The notes beneath the pieces are model-generated. The model worked only from the letters and a program-made list of their open reading frames with translations, searched no databases and was not told the DNA's origin. Below are positions 7,260 through 15,059 of a stretch of 15,820 nt of DNA, in pieces (within the stretch, counting starts at the first letter, position 1; each line of letters begins with the position of its first letter). Made by a program: the position numbers and the translations under genes. Source of the stretch: Alistipes sp. (GTDB lineage Bacteria; Bacteroidota; Bacteroidia; Bacteroidales; Rikenellaceae); assembly GCA_017559615.1 (NCBI GenBank), contig JAFYRB010000012.1, positions 1 to 15,820 of the forward strand, written 5' to 3'.

Positions 7260-7766
7260 TTGGTAACCGAAACGGAATATATAGCGTTTGTCGAGAGGCA
7301 CAAAGATGTGGTCTTCAGGCTTGCTCGAAGCATAATCACAGATTGCCATCTGGCGGAGGATATCACACAAGATGTCTTTGCAAGGGTGTGGCAACAGCGT
7401 GATACGATACTTCGTAGCGACCACCCTCGAGCCTTTGTTTGTCGCATAGCGCACAATATTGCCATAGATAGGCTTCGACATCGTGAGCGAGAACGGAGCT
7501 TCGCCATAGAGCAGACAAGCGGAAGCAGCCACACCCTCACCGATGTAGATACGTCGGATATGGTAGCACTAACAAAGAGATTTATAAGTATGCTTCCCGA
7601 TAAGCAGCGAATTATCATCCACCTTCGCGATGTCGAGGGTTATGAGTTTGAGGAGATTGCCCGAATCATAGAGTCGGATGAGGCGAGTGTCAGGGTAAAT
7701 CTCTCAAGAGCAAGAAAGAGAGTCAAGGAACAACTTTTAAATGCTATAAACTATGGATTGGAATAG
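7260..7766 (+). CDS. RNA polymerase ECF-type sigma-70 factor
   Basis: This 168-residue protein is the typical length for Bacteroidetes ECF sigma factors. Region 2 spans about 8-75 (HKDVVFRLARSII, HLAEDITQDVFARVW, AFVCRIAHNIAIDRLR) and binds the -10 element and core polymerase. Region 4 spans about 105-158 (MLPDKQRIIIHLRDVEGYEFEEIA, then the DNA-reading helix SVRVNLSRARKRVKEQL). The start must be TTG at 7260 or further in. An in-frame stop lies at 7230-7232, no ATG follows until residue 111, and region 2 needs residues from about 8 onward. TTG probably keeps expression low. The gene overlaps the next one by 14 bases, the usual coupling of an ECF sigma with its anti-sigma factor. Its regulon is unknown. 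Confidence 0.92.
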   Translation: MVTETEYIAFVERHKDVVFRLARSIITDCHLAEDITQDVFARVWQQRDTILRSDHPRAFVCRIAHNIAIDRLRHRERERSFAIEQTSGSSHTLTDVDTSDMVALTKRFISMLPDKQRIIIHLRDVEGYEFEEIARIIESDEASVRVNLSRARKRVKEQLLNAINYGLE

Positions 7767-8229
7767 AGTTCAAGCACTTTATGAGAGTTATCTCGAGGGT
7801 GAGACAACCCGCGCCGAGGAGCAAGAGTTGTACGCCCTACTCCTCGAGGCGGACAACCTTCCAAAGGAGTATCAAGCAGTTAAAGCAATGCTTGAAGCAA
7901 TGGGTGTTATAGCACAGGAAAAGTGTGATATAAAGATTGAATACCCACAACACGGCAACAAGCCAACACGCCGTATATCTCTACGACGTATTGCAGGTGT
8001 GGCAGCCGTTGTGGCGCTTATGATTGGCATAGGAGTGACCGCACTTCTTACCGCTCCACAACCTACTATGGAGGAGTCAATGATAGTATGTCATATCAAC
8101 GGAACGATGGTAAGCGACCAACTCGTAGCCCAGGCGGAGATGGAGCGCATCCTCGGTAGCGTATCGAAGAATATAACATCTGCAAAACAGCGCATAGACG
8201 ACATTACAAACCGAACACTTAATATCTAA
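7753..8229 (+). CDS. Single-span membrane protein, probable anti-sigma factor
   Basis: This is a 158-residue protein with an acidic helical cytoplasmic part (1-70; MDWNRVQALYESYLEGETTR resembles the start of many Bacteroidetes anti-sigma proteins). A basic stretch RRISLRRI (73-80) leads into one membrane helix (about 80-101, AGVAAVVALMIGIGVTALLT). The rest is a short periplasmic tail of about 55 residues. Its start lies inside the sigma-factor gene (14-base overlap). Position, topology and coupling point to an anti-sigma factor that holds the sigma at the membrane. There is no FecR domain and no CHCC zinc motif, so it is not a TonB-linked regulator or a ZAS protein. The function is inferred from context, not from a named domain. 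Confidence 0.75.
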   Translation: MDWNRVQALYESYLEGETTRAEEQELYALLLEADNLPKEYQAVKAMLEAMGVIAQEKCDIKIEYPQHGNKPTRRISLRRIAGVAAVVALMIGIGVTALLTAPQPTMEESMIVCHINGTMVSDQLVAQAEMERILGSVSKNITSAKQRIDDITNRTLNI

Positions 8230-8239
8230 ACTACTCGAT

Positions 8240-8668
8240 ATGAAACGACTTATAATATTAATAATGATGCTGTTACCAATAAGCGTAATGGCGCAGAGCG
8301 TGGAGTTTAAAGAGATTATGACGGAGTACTCCACCAAGGAGGACTGCACAACGATTCATATCTCGAACGCCCTGCTTGAGACAATGAACGTGAGTATCAA
8401 TGCCAACGATATGCACGTCATATCCGTGGAGAATAAGGAGCTTATTCCGCAGTTTAGGAAGCAGATGGCATCCGTAGTTGCACCATTGACGGTTATGATG
8501 AGCGTGAATTCGGGTGGCGAGAGTGTGAGTATCTACCACCGAAGCGAGAACAACTGCATTAAGGAGCTTGTTATAATCACCCAAGAAGAGGATACTTGTG
8601 TGGTGGTTTACATCACGGGCGACAACCTTGAAGTTAACCATATTGACTCGCTTACAAATATGTTTTAA
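8240..8668 (+). CDS. Exported DUF4252-type protein, first copy
   Basis: This 142-residue protein has a signal peptide (MKRLIILIMMLLPISVMAQS, cleavage after Ala-18). A small mixed alpha/beta domain follows, with the pattern FKEIMTEYSTKEDCTTIHIS that matches DUF4252 proteins. Three cysteines follow the signal (C36, C106, C120). None sits in a lipobox, so it is probably soluble and periplasmic. It begins 10 bases after the anti-sigma stop, and the next gene encodes a related protein, so all four genes are probably one operon. DUF4252 proteins commonly sit beside ECF sigma/anti-sigma pairs in Bacteroidetes. Their biochemical role is not known to me, and they may sense or respond to an envelope signal. 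The family call is from pattern only. Confidence 0.75.
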   Translation: MKRLIILIMMLLPISVMAQSVEFKEIMTEYSTKEDCTTIHISNALLETMNVSINANDMHVISVENKELIPQFRKQMASVVAPLTVMMSVNSGGESVSIYHRSENNCIKELVIITQEEDTCVVVYITGDNLEVNHIDSLTNMF

Positions 8669-8697
8669 TGATAACTATTAACTTAAAAAAGATTTAT

Positions 8698-9147
8698 ATG
8701 AAACGTCTTATTCTTTTGGTAATGATGATATTACCTATGGCAGCAATGGCAAATCAACCCAAATTCGAAGAACTCTGTGAGCAGTATACCAACGTGGAGG
8801 GTGTAACGGCTATGAATCTCGATGGCAAGATGATACAAATGATGGCTGGCGAGTTTGCCGAGGCAACAGAGTTTATCGAGAATATAATTGTCATTATCTC
8901 CGAGAACAAGAAGCAGAGCAACAAAATCGTCAAGCGCAGCGCAAAAATCATCAAGAAACTCAAACTAAAACCTATATTATCGGCAAATGAGGAGGGCTCG
9001 ATGGTGGACATATATTGCGTTGGCGAGGGTGACGTGGTAAACGACCTTATCATTACGGTAAAGAAGGGCGACAAAGGTGGCGTGGTAGTCATCTCGGGCG
9101 AATTACCTCTCGAAACGACAGGCGACATCATAGAGAAGATGCAGTAA
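8698..9147 (+). CDS. Exported DUF4252-type protein, second copy
   Basis: This 149-residue protein has a signal peptide nearly identical to its upstream neighbour (MKRLILLVMMILPMAAMANQ) and the same opening FEELCEQYTNVEGVTAMNL. The mature part differs: it carries a strongly basic stretch (residues 71-92, with KIVKRSAKIIKKLKLK) absent from the first copy. The two probably arose by an old duplication. An in-frame ATG at 8668 overlaps the previous stop, but the ATG at 8698 directly precedes the signal peptide and follows an A-rich leader, so I chose it. A 12-bp hairpin after the stop ends the sigma operon. The function is unknown. Confidence 0.78.
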   Translation: MKRLILLVMMILPMAAMANQPKFEELCEQYTNVEGVTAMNLDGKMIQMMAGEFAEATEFIENIIVIISENKKQSNKIVKRSAKIIKKLKLKPILSANEEGSMVDIYCVGEGDVVNDLIITVKKGDKGGVVVISGELPLETTGDIIEKMQ

Positions 9148-9161
9148 TACAACATCACAAC

Positions 9162-9199
9162 AGAGGGTAGTAATCCAAGCGGTTACTACCCTCTCTCTT
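9162..9199 (+). terminator. Hairpin terminator after the DUF4252 genes
   Basis: AGAGGGTAGTAA (9162-9173) pairs perfectly with TTACTACCCTCT (9183-9194) over 12 bp around a 9-base loop. Only a short T-rich tail follows. It lies between convergent genes and may serve both strands. Confidence 0.75.
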
Positions 9200-9217
9200 T
9201 CGACATTTTTGCCACGC

Positions 9218-9799
9218 CTAATAGTTATCTGCCATAGGCTCAAAATACTTTTGTTCGTGTTCGCACGAAGGGCAAATCTTCGGTGCCATACTCGACTTAA
9301 CGATATATCCACAGTTACGGCACTGCCATACAATTTCACCGTTACGGCGGAAGAAATCGCCATCGGTTAAACGGCTGAGTAACTTTAGGTAACGGCGTTC
9401 GTGCTCCTTCTCTACTTGAGCTACGTGGCGAAACGTAAGTGCTACCTTGGAAAACCCCTCGGCAGCGGCAATCTCAGCAAACGAAGAGTAGAGATTCTCC
9501 CACTCATCGCGCTCTCCCTCTGCTGCGGCGACAAGGTTGTTCTCGGTATTCGAGATGACGCCCGCAGGATATGTGGCATTGTGGATAGTTGCCACACCAC
9601 CCTCGAAATATTTAAAGAAGCGCTTGGCGTGTTCCAACTCCTGCTCGGCGGTAGTTTGAAACACTGCGGCAATCTGCTCGTAGCCATCCTTTTTGGCTTG
9701 CGATGCGAAGAAGGTGTAGCGGCTACGAGCCTGACTCTCACCAGCAAAGGCCTTCAAGAGGTTCTCCTCTGTGAGAGTTCCCTTAAGAGTATTTTTCAT
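9218..9799 (-). CDS. rbr: Rubrerythrin (non-haem di-iron peroxidase)
   Basis: This cytoplasmic peroxidase reduces hydrogen peroxide in anaerobes. From the ATG at 9799 the protein has 193 residues, the usual rubrerythrin size. The ferritin-like four-helix domain (1-145) carries the di-iron ligands in LLKAFAGESQARSRY (E21), TTAEQELEHA (E54, H57), the Glu pair in EGERDEW, and VEKEHERRY (E130/E132, H133). The C-terminal rubredoxin domain has CRNCGY (C160, C163) and CPSCEHEQ (C177, C180), which hold one iron. Upstream in-frame ATGs exist at 9823 and 9850. The 9850 one overlaps the -7 box and is unlikely; 9823 is possible. It is transcribed divergently from ettA-hisS. Confidence 0.93.
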   Translation of the reverse strand: MKNTLKGTLTEENLLKAFAGESQARSRYTFFASQAKKDGYEQIAAVFQTTAEQELEHAKRFFKYFEGGVATIHNATYPAGVISNTENNLVAAAEGERDEWENLYSSFAEIAAAEGFSKVALTFRHVAQVEKEHERRYLKLLSRLTDGDFFRRNGEIVWQCRNCGYIVKSSMAPKICPSCEHEQKYFEPMADNY

Positions 9800-9847
9800 A
9801 TTCTCGAAAATTTTAAGATTCATCGTTTCGCAGTGCAAATAGAGGGC

Positions 9848-9855
9848 CAAATATA
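9848..9855 (-). promoter_or_regulatory. Putative rubrerythrin -7 element
   Basis: Minus-strand TATATTTG is a perfect TAnnTTTG match. It would start transcription about 9843, upstream of both candidate starts at 9823 and 9799. The -33 region is AT-rich but lacks TTTG at the best spacing. Its upstream DNA overlaps the divergent ettA promoter. Confidence 0.5.
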
Positions 9856-9860
9856 AAATA

Positions 9861-9892
9861 TTTGCGTGTTAAAATAAATTTTACTATCTTTG
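9861..9892 (+). promoter_or_regulatory. ettA-hisS promoter, Bacteroides consensus
   Basis: TTTG (9861-9864) and TATCTTTG (9885-9892) are separated by exactly 20 bases, matching the Bacteroides -33/-7 consensus in full. The predicted start is about 9897, giving a leader of about 30 bases to the ATG at 9928. Confidence 0.8.
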
Positions 9893-9927
9893 TCCGATAC
9901 GCGAGAAAAATCAAAAACTAACTATAT

Positions 9928-11607
9928 ATGGCAGACGAGAAAATTATTTTTTCGATGGTTGGTGTGAGCAAGGTGCTTAACAACAACAAGAAGATTTTGA
10001 ACAACATCTACCTGTCGTTCTTCTATGGCGCGAAGATTGGTATCATCGGTCTTAACGGTTCGGGTAAGTCTACCCTTATGAAGATTATCGCAGGTATCGA
10101 CAAGAGCTATCAGGGCGAGGTGGTATTCTCACCAGGTTACAGCGTTGGCTACCTCGAGCAGGAACCACAGCTCGACCCTACAAAGACCGTAAAGGAGATT
10201 GTAGAGGAGGGTGCAGCATCCACAGTAGCTCTTTTGAAGGAGTACGAGGATATTAATATGAAGCTCTGCGAGCCTATGGACGATGATGAGATGGCACGTC
10301 TTATCGAGCGTCAGGGTGAGCTTTATGAGAAGATCGACCACGTAAATGGTTGGGAGCTTGACAGCGTTTTGGAGCGTGCTATGGATGCGTTGCGTTGTCC
10401 AGACCCAGACCAGAACGTAAGCGTCTTGTCGGGTGGTGAGCGTCGTCGTGTAGCATTGTGCCGTTTGCTTCTTCAGCAGCCTGACGTATTGCTCCTCGAT
10501 GAGCCTACCAACCACCTCGATGCCGAGAGTATCGACTGGTTGGAGCAGCACCTTCAGCAGTATAAGGGTACAGTTATCGCCGTTACCCACGACCGTTACT
10601 TCCTCGACAACGTAGCGGGTTGGATCTTGGAGCTTGACCGCGGTGAGGGTATTCCTTGGAAGGGTAACTACTCTGGATGGTTGGAGCAGAAGACTCAGCG
10701 TATGGCTATGGAGGAGAAGCAGGAGAGCAAGCGTCGCAAAACTCTCGAGCGTGAGTTGGAGTGGGTACGTATGTCACCATCGGGCCGTCACGCCAAGTCT
10801 AAGGCACGTCTTTCGGCTTACGACAAGATGATGAATGCCGATACGAAGGAGCGCGAGGAGAAGCTCGAGATTTACATCCCTAATGGTCCACGTTTGGGTG
10901 ACCTTGTTATCGAGGCACACGGCGTTACCAAGGCCTTCGGCGACCGCGTTCTCTACGAAAACCTCGAGTTCTCATTGCCACCAGCAGGTATCGTAGGTGT
11001 TATCGGTGCTAACGGTACTGGTAAGACCACCCTATTCCGTATGATTATGGGCCTTGAGGAGCCTACATCGGGTAGCTTCCGCGTAGGTCCTACCGTTAAG
11101 TTGGCCTACGTAGACCAGCAGCATAAGTCTATCGACCCCGAAAAGACCGTATATGAGGTTATCTCGCAGAACTCTGACCTCATCCAGCTTGGCAACCGTC
11201 AGGTGCCAGCACGTGCATACGTAGGTCGCTTCAACTTCAATGGTGCTGACCAGGAGAAGAAGTGTGGTGTATTGTCGGGAGGTGAGCGTAACCGCTTGCA
11301 CTTGGCATTGGCACTCAAGGAGCAGGGTAACGTATTGCTTCTCGATGAGCCTACCAACGATATCGACGTTAACACACTCCGTGCATTGGAGGAGGGTCTT
11401 GAGAACTTCGCTGGATGTGCGGTGGTTATCTCGCACGACCGTTGGTTCTTGGACCGTATCGCAACGCACATCCTCTCATTCGAGGGTGACTCTAAGGTTG
11501 TATTCTACGAGGGTACATACTCGGAGTATGAGGCTTGGAAGAAGGCACAGGGCGAGGATACTACTCCAAAGCGCGTGAAGTATAAGAAGTTGTTGGCAGA
11601 GCAGTAG
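9928..11607 (+). CDS. ettA: Energy-dependent translational throttle protein EttA (ABC-F ATPase)
   Basis: This cytoplasmic ABC-F protein binds the ribosomal E site and gates the first peptide bond according to ATP/ADP level. At 559 residues it is close to the E. coli length (555). Domain 1 has Walker A GLNGSGKST (41-49), an EttA-type arm insertion (about 95-140), signature LSGGERRR (167-174) and LLLDEPTNHLD with catalytic E192. The linker (about 240-310) is basic and coiled. Domain 2 has Walker A GANGTGKTT (360-368), signature LSGGERNR (449-456) and LLLDEPTNDID with E474. There are no membrane segments, so it is not a transporter. The short linker and arm fit EttA better than antibiotic-resistance ABC-F proteins. 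hisS starts 15 bases downstream, so the two are probably co-transcribed. Confidence 0.93.
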   Translation: MADEKIIFSMVGVSKVLNNNKKILNNIYLSFFYGAKIGIIGLNGSGKSTLMKIIAGIDKSYQGEVVFSPGYSVGYLEQEPQLDPTKTVKEIVEEGAASTVALLKEYEDINMKLCEPMDDDEMARLIERQGELYEKIDHVNGWELDSVLERAMDALRCPDPDQNVSVLSGGERRRVALCRLLLQQPDVLLLDEPTNHLDAESIDWLEQHLQQYKGTVIAVTHDRYFLDNVAGWILELDRGEGIPWKGNYSGWLEQKTQRMAMEEKQESKRRKTLERELEWVRMSPSGRHAKSKARLSAYDKMMNADTKEREEKLEIYIPNGPRLGDLVIEAHGVTKAFGDRVLYENLEFSLPPAGIVGVIGANGTGKTTLFRMIMGLEEPTSGSFRVGPTVKLAYVDQQHKSIDPEKTVYEVISQNSDLIQLGNRQVPARAYVGRFNFNGADQEKKCGVLSGGERNRLHLALALKEQGNVLLLDEPTNDIDVNTLRALEEGLENFAGCAVVISHDRWFLDRIATHILSFEGDSKVVFYEGTYSEYEAWKKAQGEDTTPKRVKYKKLLAEQ

Positions 11608-11622
11608 AATTTCAAGTAAACT

Positions 11623-12963
11623 ATGGCACAGAAACCATCTATACCGAAAGGTACGCGCGACTTCTCACCAGAGGAGATGATGCGTCGCACCTATATTTTC
11701 GACACTATTAAGAGCGTATTCCGTCTCTTTGGCTATGCACCATTGGAGACTCCTTCTATGGAGAACCTCTCTACCCTCTTGGGTAAGTATGGCGACGAGG
11801 GTGATAAGCTCCTTTTCAAGATTCTTAACTCGGGTGACTATGGCGCAAAGCTCTCGGAGGAGGAGCTTCGTCAGGCTTCGAAGATTTCGGAGAAGGGACT
11901 TCGTTACGACCTTACAGTACCTTTTGCACGCTACGTTGTGCAGCACCAGAATGAGATTGTATTCCCCTTCAAGCGCTATCAGATTCAGCCAGTATGGCGT
12001 GCTGATCGCCCACAGAAGGGCCGCTACCGCGAGTTCTATCAGTGTGACGTAGATGTCATCGGCTCAAAGTCGCTCCTCTCGGAGGTTGAGTTGGTGGATA
12101 TCGTAGCACGTGTATTCTCGAAGTTGGGAATCTCCGTAACGCTTAAGATGAACAACCGCAAAATCTTGTTTGGTATCGCCGAGTCGATTGGTCACGCTGA
12201 CAAGATGATTGACATTACAGTTGCTATCGACAAGCTTGACAAGATTGGCCTGGACAACGTGAAGAACGAGTTGCGTGAGCGTGGCATCGATGATGAGGCT
12301 ATCGCAAAGCTTCAACCAATCCTTGAGCTTAGTGGTACTAATGCCGAGAAACTCACAAAGTTGGAGAGCGTAATCGGCGCTTCGGAGGCAGGTATGCTCG
12401 GTATCGAGGAGATGCGCACTATCTTCGACAACGTTGAGAAGTTGGGCATCAACCTCACTCCAGAGCTTGACCTCTCGTTGGCTCGTGGCTTGAACTACTA
12501 TACGGGTGCTATCTTCGAGGTTAAGGCTAACGACTTCCAGATTGGCTCTATCTCGGGCGGTGGTCGCTATGATGACCTTACCGGCATCTTCGGAATGCCA
12601 GGTATGTCGGGCGTAGGTATCTCGTTTGGCGCAGACCGCATTTACGATGTTATGCTCGGCTTAAACCTCTTCCCAGAGGAGTTGGCTTGCTCAACAAAGG
12701 TACTCTTCATCAATCTCGGCAAGGCCGAGGAGGAGGCCTCAATGCGTCTTATCTCGAAGTTGCGCGACAATGACATCGCTGCGGAGATTTACCCCGAGTC
12801 TGCAAAGATGAAGAAGCAGATGGAGTATGCTAATCGTCGCGGTATTCCATACGTGGTTATCATCGGCTCGGAGGAGTTGCAGCGCGGTGTGGCTACATTG
12901 AAGGATATGCGCACGGGTGAGCAGCGTGAGGTTAGCTTCGAGGAGCTTGCTTCGGCACTTTAA
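11623..12963 (+). CDS. hisS: Histidine--tRNA ligase
   Basis: This class II aminoacyl-tRNA synthetase charges tRNA-His. It has 446 residues, normal for bacterial HisRS. It opens with the usual [11 protein letters not shown]. Motif 1 is near 34-47 ([13 protein letters not shown]), and [11 protein letters not shown] lies at 94-104. Motif 2 is at about 115-141 ([19 protein letters not shown], with the catalytic Arg). The histidine-binding signature [15 protein letters not shown] is near 285-300, followed by [10 protein letters not shown], and motif 3 is [13 protein letters not shown]. The C-terminal anticodon-binding domain starts around 350 ([14 protein letters not shown]). The short lysine/glutamate-rich insert after LNSGDYG occurs in Bacteroidetes HisRS. 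It is the second gene of the ettA operon, and a hairpin follows 19 bases after the stop. Its substrate tRNA gene lies about 11 kb to the left. Confidence 0.97.
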   Translation: MAQKPSIPKGTRDFSPEEMMRRTYIFDTIKSVFRLFGYAPLETPSMENLSTLLGKYGDEGDKLLFKILNSGDYGAKLSEEELRQASKISEKGLRYDLTVPFARYVVQHQNEIVFPFKRYQIQPVWRADRPQKGRYREFYQCDVDVIGSKSLLSEVELVDIVARVFSKLGISVTLKMNNRKILFGIAESIGHADKMIDITVAIDKLDKIGLDNVKNELRERGIDDEAIAKLQPILELSGTNAEKLTKLESVIGASEAGMLGIEEMRTIFDNVEKLGINLTPELDLSLARGLNYYTGAIFEVKANDFQIGSISGGGRYDDLTGIFGMPGMSGVGISFGADRIYDVMLGLNLFPEELACSTKVLFINLGKAEEEASMRLISKLRDNDIAAEIYPESAKMKKQMEYANRRGIPYVVIIGSEELQRGVATLKDMRTGEQREVSFEELASAL

Positions 12964-12982
12964 GCGATATTATCACAAAACA

Positions 12983-13024
12983 AATAGCGGAGAGAATGTT
13001 ACATTTTGCTCCGCTATTCGTTTA
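12983..13024 (+). terminator. Hairpin terminator after hisS
   Basis: AATAGCGGAG (12983-12992) pairs with CTCCGCTATT (13009-13018) over 10 bp, with a 16-base loop. The tail is AT-rich but not a clean T run, so termination may be partial. Confidence 0.65.
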
Positions 13025-13052
13025 TAATAATAGGTAGTAATTCTTCGGCGAT

Positions 13053-14573
13053 ATGAGAAATCTTTTCACTCTTGTGGCAATGATGTTTGTTTGCAGCGGG
13101 GCTATGGCGCAGCTCACCGAGCAGCAGCAGATTCAGAAGCTCAATTTAGTATACCAGCAGATTCGCAACAACTATGTTGACGATGTGGAGTTAGAGCCTT
13201 TGGTTGATGAGGCGATACGCGCTACAATAGCGAAGTTAGATCCCCACTCCAACTATCTTTCAAAAGAGGAGATGGAGTGGCTCAAGGGACACATCAGCGG
13301 TGAGCAAGCAGGCATTGGTATCAGCTACATAGTGCATAACGACACACTTGTCGTGCGCTCCACTATGGATAACTCACCAGCACGTTTGGCCGACATCCGT
13401 CCCAATGACCGTATTATTGCAGTTGACAACCGCAGCATCGTCGCCATCAGCGCAGATTCTATATCATCACTGCTTAAGGGTGCACCCGATAGTGATGTAA
13501 GGCTTCAAATAAAGCGTCGTAACATCAACGAAACCATCAACATAAAGCTAAAACGCGACAACATCAAAACCAGCACCGTCAGTGCATCATATCGCATCGG
13601 AGAGGTTGGCTACTTTGCTATTTCATCATTCTCAAAAGTTACATACAACGATTTCTACAAGGCTTACAAAAAGCTTGGTGATATAGGCTCATTGGTTATT
13701 GACCTTAGGGATAATGGTGGCGGCTCTGAAACTGGCGCGATAGATTTAGCCTCCTTGTTTCTCAAGAAGGGTGATGTAATTGTATATCACGAGTACAGGA
13801 ATCGCCAAAACTGCGCAACAAAGAGATCGGAGAATGTTATGTGCGACATCCCTATGGTTATCCTTATCAACGAAAATAGCGCCTCGGCAAGCGAATTGTT
13901 TACTGGAGCAATGCAAGATAACGATAGAGCTATTGTCGTAGGACGCACCAGCTTTGGCAAGGGACTCATACAGCGTGTCATAGACCTCAAAGATGGTAGT
14001 GGCATAACTCTCACAATAGGCCGTTATAAAACCCCTTCGGGACGCATCATACAGCGACCATACGAAATGGGTAAACGTGGTGAATATAGGGCAGATAGCA
14101 CACGTTATCTTCATCCCGACTCTATATCGTTTAGTGATAGGCCTGTATTCACAACACTTAAGAACGGGCGCAAGGTATATGGTGGCGGTGGTATAACCCC
14201 AGATGTCTACGTCCCTGCAGAGGATCTTCCACTCACGGAGTGCGTAGTAAAGGCATACAACGAGGCTATATTCGAGCATACAATAATAGAACTTTGCGAT
14301 GTTATAGACACAGAGGCGCTATTGCAGCAATACCCTACCCACGAGGATTTTGCCACAAACTATGACCTTGACAACCGCGCAATGGAGTTATTTTATGCCC
14401 TTGCAGGATTAAGCGAGGAAGATATCACACAAGAGGATAAGGAGTATATCGAGGTGACGCTTATGGCAATCCTCGCCGAGCAGCTTTATGGAGAAAATGG
14501 CAAGCACTTTATTTATAACCTACGTTACGACAAACTTCTTCGAAAAGCTATTGAGATAGCCTCAGAGTGGTAA
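13053..14573 (+). CDS. S41 family C-terminal processing peptidase with PDZ domain
   Basis: This exported serine protease of the Tsp/CtpA family cuts unstructured protein C-termini in the periplasm. It has 506 residues, with a signal peptide (MRNLFTLVAMMFVCSGAMAQ) and an N-terminal helical part (21-75, including KLDPHSNYLSKEEM). A PDZ domain lies at about 85-155 (GIGISYIV, PARLADIRPNDRIIAVD), and the catalytic core at about 180-385. The Ser-Lys dyad is S278 in NENSASASELF and K303 in GRTSFGKGLIQ, spaced 25 apart as in E. coli Prc and B. subtilis CtpB. RYKTPSGRIIQRP and GGGITPDVYV are also family hallmarks. About 115 residues follow the core and are predicted helical. The start has an obvious signal peptide. 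I see no clear promoter in the 90 bases after hisS; readthrough from ettA-hisS is possible. Confidence 0.93.
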   Translation: MRNLFTLVAMMFVCSGAMAQLTEQQQIQKLNLVYQQIRNNYVDDVELEPLVDEAIRATIAKLDPHSNYLSKEEMEWLKGHISGEQAGIGISYIVHNDTLVVRSTMDNSPARLADIRPNDRIIAVDNRSIVAISADSISSLLKGAPDSDVRLQIKRRNINETINIKLKRDNIKTSTVSASYRIGEVGYFAISSFSKVTYNDFYKAYKKLGDIGSLVIDLRDNGGGSETGAIDLASLFLKKGDVIVYHEYRNRQNCATKRSENVMCDIPMVILINENSASASELFTGAMQDNDRAIVVGRTSFGKGLIQRVIDLKDGSGITLTIGRYKTPSGRIIQRPYEMGKRGEYRADSTRYLHPDSISFSDRPVFTTLKNGRKVYGGGGITPDVYVPAEDLPLTECVVKAYNEAIFEHTIIELCDVIDTEALLQQYPTHEDFATNYDLDNRAMELFYALAGLSEEDITQEDKEYIEVTLMAILAEQLYGENGKHFIYNLRYDKLLRKAIEIASEW

Positions 14574-14586
14574 TTTTCGATAAAAA

Positions 14587-14618
14587 TTTGGTGGTTCATA
14601 AAAAAAACATTACCTTCG
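14587..14618 (+). promoter_or_regulatory. Promoter of the DUF3276 gene
   Basis: TTTG (14587-14590) and TACCTTCG (14611-14618) are spaced by 20 bases. The -7 box has one mismatch from TAnnTTTG. The predicted start is near 14623, with a leader of about 35 bases. Confidence 0.65.
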
Positions 14619-14657
14619 TTTTAGAATTAGATTTTAACCCCAAATAAAGAAAATTCT

Positions 14658-14990
14658 ATGACATCAGACTTCCTTTCTCGTCACGATGGTGATGATCGTG
14701 GCGAACACATCTGCTCGAAGGCGGTGCGTGCAGGAAAGCGCACATACTTCATCGATGTAAAGGCTACTCGTGGCGATGACTACTTTATTACCATCACCGA
14801 GTCGCGTAAGAGAGTTAACCCAGATGGCTCTGCGTCGTTCTCACGCAACCAGATATATCTCTATAAAGAGGACTTTGCAAAGTTTGCCGAGGGACTTAAC
14901 GAGATGGTTGAGTTTGTGAAGGAGCATAAACCAGAATACTTCGAGACCAAGAGCGAGATGTCGATTGACGAGGAGTTCGAGAGATTGTAG
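14658..14990 (+). CDS. PUR family DNA/RNA-binding protein (DUF3276)
   Basis: This small 110-residue cytoplasmic protein belongs to the DUF3276 family, which adopts the PUR-alpha (Whirly-like) fold and binds single-stranded nucleic acid. The PUR repeat covers about 17-90: ICSKAVRAGKRTYFIDVKAT, DDYFITITESRKRV, then SRNQIYLYKEDFAKFAEGLNEMVEFV. Basic and aromatic residues alternate on the strands as expected for nucleic-acid contact. An acidic tail (95-110, SIDEEFERL at the end) follows. The family is near-universal in Bacteroidetes, usually as a single-copy, well-expressed gene, but the physiological target is poorly defined. It has its own promoter and is followed by a hairpin. Confidence 0.88.
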   Translation: MTSDFLSRHDGDDRGEHICSKAVRAGKRTYFIDVKATRGDDYFITITESRKRVNPDGSASFSRNQIYLYKEDFAKFAEGLNEMVEFVKEHKPEYFETKSEMSIDEEFERL

Positions 14991-15012
14991 TATTACAACA
15001 TAGATTATTTAT

Positions 15013-15040
15013 AGGAGGTTGCTTTCGCAGGCAGCCTCCT
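15013..15040. terminator. Hairpin between the DUF3276 gene and mnmA-like gene
   Basis: AGGAGGTTGCT (15013-15023) pairs with GGCAGCCTCCT (15030-15040) over 11 bp including two G-T pairs, with loop TTCGCA. The tail is AT-rich rather than a T run. It is probably a weak terminator or attenuator; the mnmA-like start follows only 20 bases later. Confidence 0.55.
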
Positions 15041-15059
15041 TATATTAATATTATAGGCG

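Noticed and set aside
8668..8697. Upstream ATG of the second DUF4252 gene overlapping the previous stop
   Set aside because: It would place ten extra residues before a complete signal peptide; the ATG at 8698 matches the sister gene.
9928..11607. ABC ATPase as the missing partner of the ABC-2 permeases or as an antibiotic-resistance ABC-F
   Set aside because: Two fused ATPase domains with an EttA-type arm and no membrane part, in an operon with hisS, indicate EttA.
689..12963. tRNA-His and hisS in the same window as a functional pair
   Set aside because: They are about 11 kb apart on opposite strands with unrelated genes between, so proximity is probably chance.
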